The notes under the pieces were generated by a model. The model did not search any database. It was not told the DNA's origin and was given only the letters and a program-made list of their open reading frames with translations. DNA of 12,784 bases from Chloroflexi bacterium RBG_16_57_11 (GTDB taxonomy: Bacteria; Chloroflexota; Anaerolineae; Anaerolineales; UBA4823), in the NCBI GenBank assembly GCA_001795165.1, contig MGNS01000026.1, positions 10,737-23,520 on the forward strand, written 5' to 3'. Below are positions 1 to 6,320 of the stretch, one piece after another. How positions within the stretch are numbered: the stretch's first letter is position 1; each line of letters begins with the position of its first letter. A program made the translations under genes and the position numbers.

Positions 1-1
1 A

Positions 2-838
2 GTTATTCGGATCCAGCAGCGGGAGATTGCCCGCCTGGAGGCCATGCAAAAGCGTTATGCCATCTGGGGCCAGGTCTATGATAATGAGAAATTTGCTCAA
101 CGCGCCAAGACGATCGAGAAACGAATTCAACGTATCGATCGAATCGACCGGCCGGTCCTGGAGAGGCGACGGATGGCGCTTGAGCTGAATGGCTGGCGTG
201 GCTCCAATAAAGTCCTGGAGCTAATGGCAGTGAAAAAGGCTTTTGGGGAGGTCCAACCACTAATAGGGGTAGATTTGCTCATCCGCCATGGTGAGCGTGT
301 TGGCTTGATTGGACCGAATGGAACGGGCAAATCGGCTCTCTTTCGACTATTGCTGGGTATGGAAGCGCCCGATGCGGGCGAGATTATCCTTGGGCCCAGC
401 GTCAAGCCGGGTTATTATGCCCAAGACCACGAAACGCTTGATTTCAACCAGACCCTGATCGAAACCGTGCGTCGCGCCAGCCCGATGAGCGAGTCAAACG
501 CAGTGGCTTTCCTTCTTCGCTATCTCTTCACTTACCAACAAGTGACGCAGAAGGTGGGCGACCTTTCCGGCGGCGAGCGCAGTCGCCTGCAATTGGCCTT
601 ACTGGTGCTTTCGGGCGCCAATTTTTTGCTTCTGGACGAGCCAACCAATAATCTAGACATCGCCTCCGCTGAGGTGTTGGAGGATGCGTTAGCTGAGTTT
701 GTTGGCTCGGTCTTTGTGATTTCGCATGACCGCTACTTTCTGGACCGCACGGTACAGCGCCTGCTTGAGTTGAAAGATGGGTATTTGACGGAGTATTTGG
801 GCGGATACAGCGATTATCTGGCTCAGCGAAAAGTGTAA
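2..838 (+). CDS. ABC-F family ATPase, C-terminal half (5' end cut by window)
   Basis: This is the second half of an ABC-F protein, a soluble duplicated ATPase without membrane domain that acts on ribosomes. The frame is open to the left edge, so the 278 visible residues lack the first ATPase domain. Residues 1 to about 60 are a charged helical stretch typical of the inter-domain linker. The second nucleotide-binding domain follows. Its Walker A GPNGTGKS is at 311-334, the signature LSGGE at 563-577, the Walker B LLLDEPTNNLD has its catalytic Asp-Glu at 635-640, and the H-loop His (VISHDR) is at 725-727. The protein ends in YSDYLAQRKV soon after the domain, so there is no Uup-type C-terminal coiled coil. 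An internal ATG at 44 is not the start, because homologous linker sequence continues upstream of it. The subfamily (housekeeping EttA/Uup-like or antibiotic-protective) cannot be judged without the missing half. Confidence 0.93.
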   Translation, partial: VIRIQQREIARLEAMQKRYAIWGQVYDNEKFAQRAKTIEKRIQRIDRIDRPVLERRRMALELNGWRGSNKVLELMAVKKAFGEVQPLIGVDLLIRHGERVGLIGPNGTGKSALFRLLLGMEAPDAGEIILGPSVKPGYYAQDHETLDFNQTLIETVRRASPMSESNAVAFLLRYLFTYQQVTQKVGDLSGGERSRLQLALLVLSGANFLLLDEPTNNLDIASAEVLEDALAEFVGSVFVISHDRYFLDRTVQRLLELKDGYLTEYLGGYSDYLAQRKV

Positions 839-985
839 TCGAGGTCCTCCAGGGCAAATTTGAGCCAGGTGTTCTACGGATAAATGATGTCCTATTTTGG
901 TTAATAATAGTAAAATTCAGATATAGGTCGTCCTGTGGTTGGAAGGAAAGGATGTTTCCGATAGAAAGGAAAATGGAGGCGTGTA
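839..985 (+). other. Intergenic leader of the universal stress gene
   Basis: This 147-base gap separates the ABC-F gene from the stress-protein gene and is clearly AT-rich around 880-926. No rho-independent terminator with a T-tract is visible for the ABC-F gene. A possible but weak promoter is TTGGTT at 897-902 with TATAGG at 922-927, whose 19-base spacing is poor. Just before the ribosome binding site, GGAAA (945-949), TTTCC (955-959) and GGAAA (968-972) could form two mutually exclusive 5-bp hairpins. A strong GGAGG lies at 975-979, six bases before the ATG. The ribosome binding site is clear; the promoter is a guess. Confidence 0.35.
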
Positions 986-1405
986 ATGTATAAAAACATA
1001 CTGGTAGCTGTGGATGGGTCGGAGCATGCTTTGAAAGCGGCACGCGTCGCCGGCGAATTCGCTCGTCAGATGCAGGCGGAATTGCGCCTGGTAACCGTCT
1101 ACGAGCCGGTCCCGACCTATCTGGGTGAGCCTAATTTACAGCATGCGCTGGATGAGCGCTTTGCGCTTGCCCAGCAGGTTATCGATGGCGCTTTACAGGA
1201 AATTGGGGAAATCCCTGGCGAACTGAAAACCGATGTCCTGGAAGGCCCGGCGGCTGAGGCAATCCTGGCAGTGATCGAGGCGCGTAACAATGACCTGGTC
1301 ATCATGGGTACGCGCGGCCTTGGCAGGCTGACAGGCCTGTTGTTGGGCAGCCAGAGCCAGAAAGTTGTGGCTCATGCGCCCTGCCCGGTTTTATTGGTGC
1401 GCTGA
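986..1405 (+). CDS. Universal stress protein (UspA family), ATP-binding type
   Basis: This is a small cytoplasmic single-domain Usp protein of 139 residues, a normal length for the family. The N-terminal strand NILVAVDGSEHA carries the conserved Asp10. The C-terminal part holds the nucleotide-binding pattern G-x2-G-x9-G-S (Gly108, Gly111, Gly121, Ser122), followed by the usual final strand CPVLLVR. That pattern marks the ATP-binding, MJ0577-like branch rather than E. coli UspA, which lacks it. Such proteins act as dimers in stress or energy-state signalling; the specific partner here is unknown. The ATG start is supported by GGAGG six bases upstream. The gene probably has its own transcript, because a 147-base gap precedes it. 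Its TGA stop is one base from the stop of the convergent solute-binding gene. Confidence 0.95.
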   Translation: MYKNILVAVDGSEHALKAARVAGEFARQMQAELRLVTVYEPVPTYLGEPNLQHALDERFALAQQVIDGALQEIGEIPGELKTDVLEGPAAEAILAVIEARNNDLVIMGTRGLGRLTGLLLGSQSQKVVAHAPCPVLLVR

Positions 1406-1406
1406 C

Positions 1407-3083
1407 TTATGGCGATAACGGTACCGCTGCAGGGTAGATCATCAGTTGACGAACTTCTCGAGCACTTCCGCTTGGGCCAGCTGCCTGTAGCTCATAGGTA
1501 ATAATAGAGACACCCGGTGGACATTCGGTCAGCGCGTATTTGGCCGGTGCGGAATCCCAAATACTCCTCCCATTACGGACGATTCTAATCTGATCGACAT
1601 CTCCCAATACTTCCCAATTCAGATACGTGCACGCACCCTCATTGATCGAGCTTGGGTTTATCTCGAAGACAGAGATAAGTAGTGGAGCGCTGAGTGAGGT
1701 GGGTGTGAGTTGAGCGGGCAATGTGGCGGGAGCGGTCTGAGGCACCTGGATCGCAACCCATATACGCTGTCCGAACGCCACTCCTGCCGGGTTGGTCAGC
1801 GCCCAGATGCCTTGATATACTCCCGGTGTGGAAGGCGATATGAGATTCACATAAATGTCATAATCGCTACCTGGCGGCACGATACCGTAGATTGGGGTTG
1901 GGGCACCTCCCATACCTGATTCCGGGTGATTGCCGTTGACGAAACGCAGGACGTAGCCCGTGTTCCAGGTGCAAGTACCCGTGTTGCGGATCCGCCAGCC
2001 TTTTTGGAACGGCGTATTTGGAGGAATCAGCGTGAAGCTGGTCATGTTATAGTCCGGATAGGTCAGATCGGCGACAAAAACCATCCCATCCACGCAATAT
2101 CCTGGTGGTGTGGCGGTCGGCGGTAGAGGGGCTGTTGTGGGAGGCGGCAACGGTATCGACGTAGGCAACGGGGTGGGTAGCGTGGCGTTTTCATCCGGAT
2201 TGATATCTAAATAGGTCTGTGCAAGCTGCGCGATGCGACCCTCGTTTTGAAGCTGGAACAGCGCATCATTGATCCGGGAGCGCAGCTCGTTCTCCTGTTG
2301 GTTCAGCATGATGGCAAAGCGCTGCGGGTAATTTCCCTTTCCGACCAGTTTTACTCCGCCTTGTGCGGCCATTTCATTCGCAGGTAGATAGTCCATGACA
2401 ACCAGATCAGCTTTCCCGGCTTTCAGGTCATTGACCGCCTGATCGACTTTCGGATATACCAGCAGATTACTCTCAGGCATCTTGCCGGTGTCCACCAGGC
2501 TGGTTTGTATCCAGGTTTGGTAGACCGTAGCGGCTTGCACGCCGACTTTCCAGGCCGCAAGCTGATCGAATGAGGTAATACTTGTGATCGTAGAATCGGC
2601 CTTAGCCAACACACCTTCTTCGCTCACAAAATAGGCGTCAGAAAAACTGAAGACAGCCCCCCGTTCTGGGGTGACTGTGATCGAGGAAATGGCGACGTCA
2701 ATTTGACCAAGGCTCAGCGAATTCCCGAGGCTGTCAAAAATGATATCCTGAAATACCACCTGGACGCCCAGCTTTTCACCCACCTCACGCATCAGCGCAA
2801 TATCGAAACCGTCTAATTGAAGGTCGTCATTGTAGTATTCAAAAGGAGGATAATCAGCCGAAGTACCAACCAGGATGCGCCCGCTTGCCTGGATTTGTGA
2901 CCAGGAGGAGTCGGCGATCGGAGTGGGTTGGTTGGTCCAGGCGGGCTGGTCGGTCTGGCCAGACTGTTTCAAAAACAGCAGCGTTATCAGGAGAGCTACT
3001 AAAGCAGCCATCAAACACGTCAGGACGACCACAACGACCAAGATTATCTGTTGATCACGTGTAAATTGTGGCATGCTGCGCAT
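1407..3083 (-). CDS. Membrane-anchored family 3 solute-binding protein with NBR1-Ig and C-terminal Ig-like domains
   Basis: This 558-residue extracytoplasmic protein should capture amino acids or similar small polar solutes. A hydrophobic segment at residues 13-38 is an uncleaved signal anchor; Cys23 is not in a good lipobox. Residues about 61-292 are a family 3 (PBPb) binding domain. They contain VGTSADYPPFEY near the start, ITVTPER with Arg141 (the usual carboxylate ligand) and Asp231 in VVMDYLPA (the usual amino-group ligand). A Pro/Thr-rich linker (about 295-328) leads to an NBR1-type Ig-like domain (about 330-447, with NTGTCTWN). A final Ig-like domain follows (about 468-550). The pairs Cys330/Cys371 and Cys485/Cys521 could form disulfides. 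AAGGGG six bases before the ATG supports this start. It lies 26 bases after selB. No permease or ATPase gene is adjacent, so its transporter is elsewhere or it acts as a sensor. Confidence 0.9.
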   Translation of the reverse strand: MRSMPQFTRDQQIILVVVVVLTCLMAALVALLITLLFLKQSGQTDQPAWTNQPTPIADSSWSQIQASGRILVGTSADYPPFEYYNDDLQLDGFDIALMREVGEKLGVQVVFQDIIFDSLGNSLSLGQIDVAISSITVTPERGAVFSFSDAYFVSEEGVLAKADSTITSITSFDQLAAWKVGVQAATVYQTWIQTSLVDTGKMPESNLLVYPKVDQAVNDLKAGKADLVVMDYLPANEMAAQGGVKLVGKGNYPQRFAIMLNQQENELRSRINDALFQLQNEGRIAQLAQTYLDINPDENATLPTPLPTSIPLPPPTTAPLPPTATPPGYCVDGMVFVADLTYPDYNMTSFTLIPPNTPFQKGWRIRNTGTCTWNTGYVLRFVNGNHPESGMGGAPTPIYGIVPPGSDYDIYVNLISPSTPGVYQGIWALTNPAGVAFGQRIWVAIQVPQTAPATLPAQLTPTSLSAPLLISVFEINPSSINEGACTYLNWEVLGDVDQIRIVRNGRSIWDSAPAKYALTECPPGVSIITYELQAAGPSGSAREVRQLMIYPAAVPLSP

Positions 3084-3109
3084 AGCTAACCCCTTCCGGG
3101 TAATAAAAG

Positions 3110-5050
3110 TTAGAGCGATTTGAGCTTGCGCTCATCACCCTGGCGGGTTGTGATCCCGATTGCGTCCAGATGCTCCAGAAAAGCCAGCACGTAGCGGCGG
3201 CTGGTGTTGAAATGGTCACGCGCCTGGGCGACCGTCAGAGTGCCATTCTGCTGGATCAGCCAATGCACATCATCGACCATCCGAGCGTAATCTTCCTTAC
3301 GGAAAACGACGTCTGGTGCAACCGCGATGACTAACTCCAGGTCGATCAACGCGGCCATCACGTCCTCACCAACTTCTTGCTGGCATTCCTTTAGAGTGGG
3401 CGGTGAGTAGGGGGAGGCGGCAAAGCGCCTCATCAATTGCTGGATGGATTTCTCCTGTTGAGCGGTGAAACGAATGGTATGGCCGGGAAGCAAGACGACA
3501 GGTCCGGCCTCTTGCAATTTTCCATCGCTTACTAACCGGCGCAATGCAGCATTAAACAGGCGTGGCGAAGGGCGCAGGAGATCTTTGATACGGCTTTTTA
3601 GCTCTTCTCGCGGGATGCCGCGACGTAATTGGAACGCCTTATGGTATGCCTCAACTTCGTGGATAATTCGTCCAGAAATTTTCTCCCAAAAGTTGCGGCT
3701 GACTACCAGGTCATCTGGACGGAGTGCATTCGCCTCCCCTTCAAGGACGAGCATCTGTTCCGCTTGCAGAATTTCCTGGATCGCCAGTTGCACCTGGAGT
3801 GCATCCAGATTGGAGCTTGCCGCTAAATCTTTGTAAGAAGCCGCCTCGGCAGCCGTCAAGGATTGCAGGAGCACGTCTGCAGGCGCGCCCTGGGCTAAAG
3901 CTTCCAGCCTTGCCAGGGTCTCTGGAGCGAAACGCTTGTGCCGACCTCTCGGGTGTGGCTCAACAACGACGCCTCCTCCCAGGGTCTCTCCCGGAGATGG
4001 CCTGCGCAGGATGTAGTGGTCGCCGCGTGCAGCTACCACCGGCTCGACCAGCTCCAGTTGAAGCCAGCCGGTCTCGCCAGGAGCCAGCTCGTCAACCCCG
4101 AGCACTCGCACGCGTGCGACCACTTCTGCAGCTCCGGTGTAGAATTTAACTTCTGCGTTGTGCTTCATCGGCAGGCTTACATCCGGCAATAACCGGAATT
4201 GCACGTCCAGGCGTTGAGTGCTTTGATAACTTCCCGGGTGCGCCACAACCTGCCCGCGTCTCAATTCATCGAGAGCAACACCAGAAATATTGGCAGCCGT
4301 ACGGCTGCCAGGCACGGCAAGCTGTTCTTTCTGTTTGTGGGTTTGTAAACCGCGTACCCGGCCTCGCAGCCCGGTAGGCAAGATTTCTACCTCATCGCCT
4401 ACCTGTAATTGTCCATCCAGGAGAGTACCCGTAACGACCGTACCAAAACCAGCGATGGTGAAGACGCGATCGATCGGCAGGCGCGGCCGGTAAAGATTGG
4501 GTCGCGGTGGGCGCTCTGCCAGGCAATCGCTCAAGGCGGTTTTCAGCTCGGAAATCCCCCAACCCATGCGTGCGGAGACGCGCACGATTGGCGCGTTGCT
4601 TAGCACCGTGTTTTTCAGCACAATATTCAGGTCGTCTTCAACCAGGTCCAGCCAATCGTCACGACTTTTTGGGTCATCTCCAACCATATCGATCTTGGTC
4701 AACGCTACCACCCCGCTGTTGATCTGTAAAATATCCAGAATCGCCAGGTGCTCGCGAGTTTGAGGCATAACCCCTTCATCGGCAGCCACAACGAAAAGGG
4801 CGGCGTCGATGCCGCCCACTCCAGCCAGCATATTCTCTATGAAATCGCGGTGTCCCGGTACATCGACAATGCCGATCTCTACTTCTGGACCGGTTTTCCC
4901 TGCAGGCAAGGTCGTCCATGCAAAACCAAGATCGATGGTCATCTCGCGTTCGCGTTCTTCCTTCAGCCGGTCAGGATGAATCCCGGTTAACGCTTCGACC
5001 AGGGAGGATTTTCCATGATCAACATGGCCCGCAGTGCCGATGACTCGCAT
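3110..5050 (-). CDS. selB: Selenocysteine-specific translation elongation factor SelB
   Basis: This GTPase delivers selenocysteyl-tRNA to the ribosome at UGA codons followed by a SECIS hairpin. The protein has 646 residues, the usual size. The GTPase domain shows G1 AGHVDHGKSS (7-16), G2 Thr38 in MTIDLGFAW, which is characteristic of SelB, G3 DVPGH (63-67), G4 TKID (118-121) and G5 SAR (159-161). EF-Tu-like beta-barrel domains follow to about residue 370. The C-terminal winged helices end in the SECIS-binding repeat with FNTSRRYVLAFLEHLD and GDERKL. The frame is open to 5131, but that extension overlaps the preceding gene and lacks family sequence. The ATG at 5050 has AGGA seven bases upstream and begins the conserved MRVIGTAGHVDHGK. 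It lies 38 bases after the coiled-coil gene and 26 before the solute-binding gene. selA, selC and selD are not in the window. Confidence 0.97.
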   Translation of the reverse strand: MRVIGTAGHVDHGKSSLVEALTGIHPDRLKEEREREMTIDLGFAWTTLPAGKTGPEVEIGIVDVPGHRDFIENMLAGVGGIDAALFVVAADEGVMPQTREHLAILDILQINSGVVALTKIDMVGDDPKSRDDWLDLVEDDLNIVLKNTVLSNAPIVRVSARMGWGISELKTALSDCLAERPPRPNLYRPRLPIDRVFTIAGFGTVVTGTLLDGQLQVGDEVEILPTGLRGRVRGLQTHKQKEQLAVPGSRTAANISGVALDELRRGQVVAHPGSYQSTQRLDVQFRLLPDVSLPMKHNAEVKFYTGAAEVVARVRVLGVDELAPGETGWLQLELVEPVVAARGDHYILRRPSPGETLGGGVVVEPHPRGRHKRFAPETLARLEALAQGAPADVLLQSLTAAEAASYKDLAASSNLDALQVQLAIQEILQAEQMLVLEGEANALRPDDLVVSRNFWEKISGRIIHEVEAYHKAFQLRRGIPREELKSRIKDLLRPSPRLFNAALRRLVSDGKLQEAGPVVLLPGHTIRFTAQQEKSIQQLMRRFAASPYSPPTLKECQQEVGEDVMAALIDLELVIAVAPDVVFRKEDYARMVDDVHWLIQQNGTLTVAQARDHFNTSRRYVLAFLEHLDAIGITTRQGDERKLKSL

Positions 5051-5057
5051 GGACTTT

Positions 5058-5061
5058 TCCT
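5058..5061 (-). promoter_or_regulatory. Ribosome binding site that fixes the selB start
   Basis: On the - strand this reads AGGA, within AGGAAAAG, seven bases before the ATG at 5050. It favours the internal ATG over the longer open frame beginning at 5131, which would overlap the coiled-coil gene. Confidence 0.7.
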
Positions 5062-5088
5062 GGCTTTTGGAACAACAGAGGGAAGAGG

Positions 5089-6267
5089 TTAGCGCGCCCG
5101 GCCAATGCTGCGCTCGAAGCTGGTGACCCATTCATGGGTCATTGCCAGCAACGATTGTAATTGTTTCTCGGTTTGCTCATTCATCTGCTGCATCAAGTCC
5201 TGGATTTCCTGGATCGTGTCCTCAATATGGGTTACTTTCTCACCCAGCTTCTCATGCTGGCGTTGGGTTTCATTCCGCTGCTCTTCCAGGGTCAGAGTAT
5301 AGTTCGTCCACCGTTTTTGGTCATCCGCTTTGAAAGTTGCCCATTCCTGGCGGAAGCGCTCTTCAGCCAGCCGTTGTATCTCGGTTATCTCATTGATGCG
5401 CCGCTCGACTTTTTGGCTGATTTCTTCTACCGTTTGCTGTGACCGTTTGATAGAGCGGTTGGTTACATCCAGGTTTTGCAGGGTGGTTTCGATATCGTTA
5501 GTTTGACTTTCGATGACCTGGAAACGCGCTTGCCATTCCTTCCAGACCCGCTCACGCTCGACTTCCCTTAATGTCTGGTTATCCAGGAAGCTGGAAACAG
5601 CTTCACGGCGTTCGGTTTCGACTGTAGCGAGCTCATTCAACCGGATCTCGAGTTTTTTCAATGAGTTGGCAGACAATTCCACCCGACCGATCTGATCGTC
5701 CACGCGTTTTCGAATCGCAGCCACCTCACCATTCAAGTCGGTCAAACGTTTTGAATCTTGCCGACGCCCGTCGTCCAGCAAACGGATATTGCGAGTGTAC
5801 TCTTCCTCGCTTCGGCGCAAAGTTTCGATCCGGTTTCGGACTTCATCGATCAGCCGGGCTAATCGGCTTTCTTCGTCGACTCGTAACTTGAGCGTGCGTT
5901 TGATCTCTGGTAGCTGCTCGACCTCTTTGCGAATATCATTGACCGATGTTTCTACAGCTCGAATTTCGGCGCGGTGAAGTTTTTCTGCCTCTTCTTCGCG
6001 TTTTTTGACCTGCTTATCCAGGCTTTCAAACTGCTGTTTTGATTCCAGGCGCGCCTGAAGGACTGATTCATCGTTCACGTCAAACCGAGATTCAAAGGCA
6101 GCCAGCCGAGCAACTTTGCTTTCCAGATCTCTAATCTGGGCAGCCAGAGGCACCACATTCCCTTCCACAGCGGTCAGGCGCTCCTCGACAGAGCCAATCT
6201 TTAGCTTATCTTTTCGTCTCTCTTCGTCCAGCCAATCGACTTGTTTGGCGATTTGTTCCAGTTCCAT
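5089..6267 (-). CDS. Long cytoplasmic coiled-coil protein, function unknown
   Basis: This is a 392-residue protein that I cannot assign to a named family. It has no signal peptide and no membrane segment. It is rich in Glu, Arg, Gln and Lys, with heptad-like spacing of Leu, Ile and Val over nearly its whole length (about 1-375), so it should be an extended coiled coil. A break by NVVPLAAQ lies near residue 40. Three separate segments carry a Glu-Trp-x(2-3)-Phe motif: EWQARF (244-249), EWATF (308-312) and EWVTSF (379-384, at the C terminus). These may be docking or packing sites. The TTG at 6324 is an alternative start that would overlap the previous stop, but it has no ribosome binding site. 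The ATG at 6267 has AGGAGAG eight bases upstream. Position between the membrane trio and selB suggests co-expression with one of them; a structural or tethering role is inference only. Confidence 0.85.
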   Translation of the reverse strand: MELEQIAKQVDWLDEERRKDKLKIGSVEERLTAVEGNVVPLAAQIRDLESKVARLAAFESRFDVNDESVLQARLESKQQFESLDKQVKKREEEAEKLHRAEIRAVETSVNDIRKEVEQLPEIKRTLKLRVDEESRLARLIDEVRNRIETLRRSEEEYTRNIRLLDDGRRQDSKRLTDLNGEVAAIRKRVDDQIGRVELSANSLKKLEIRLNELATVETERREAVSSFLDNQTLREVERERVWKEWQARFQVIESQTNDIETTLQNLDVTNRSIKRSQQTVEEISQKVERRINEITEIQRLAEERFRQEWATFKADDQKRWTNYTLTLEEQRNETQRQHEKLGEKVTHIEDTIQEIQDLMQQMNEQTEKQLQSLLAMTHEWVTSFERSIGRAR

Positions 6268-6275
6268 TGGAATGG

Positions 6276-6282
6276 CTCTCCT
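6276..6282 (-). promoter_or_regulatory. Ribosome binding site that fixes the coiled-coil start
   Basis: The - strand reads AGGAGAG eight bases before the ATG at 6267. It abuts the hairpin arm that ends at 6282, so the hairpin could influence access to it. Confidence 0.7.
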
Positions 6283-6316
6283 GGTTAAGATTAGAATCGT
6301 AGCACATATCTTACCA
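6282..6316 (-). other. Bulged hairpin between the NuoN-like and coiled-coil genes
   Basis: The - strand arms TGGTAAGAT (6316-6308) and ATCTTAACCA (6291-6282) pair over 9 bp with one unpaired base, leaving a 16-base loop. The structure fills most of the 53-base gap and ends at the ribosome binding site of the coiled-coil gene. There is no T-tract after it, so it is not a typical rho-independent terminator. A processing site, transcript stabiliser or translational modulator are the options. Some chance pairing cannot be excluded. Confidence 0.45.
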
Positions 6317-6320
6317 CTGT

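Noticed and set aside
841..850. GAGGTCCTCC as a terminator after the ABC-F gene
   Set aside because: A short palindrome with almost no loop and no following T-tract.
528..1043. 171-codon open frame on the - strand over the ABC-F/stress gene gap
   Set aside because: It overlaps two confident genes, has no family features, and its composition (many Pro, Arg, Thr, Ser) looks like a shadow frame.
1403..1520. UGA stop of the stress gene as a selenocysteine codon
   Set aside because: Considered because SelB is nearby. The protein already ends with the normal Usp final strand, and the read-through frame is only antisense to the neighbouring gene.
3084..3109. Small hairpin before the solute-binding gene
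   Set aside because: Only about four G-C-rich pairs around the ribosome binding site; too weak to call.
3724..4149. 141-codon + strand open frame
   Set aside because: Lies wholly inside selB on the opposite strand and shows no domain; a shadow.
5051..5131. 27-codon extension of SelB
   Set aside because: It overlaps the coiled-coil gene and precedes the conserved MRVIGTAGHVDHGK start, which has its own ribosome binding site.
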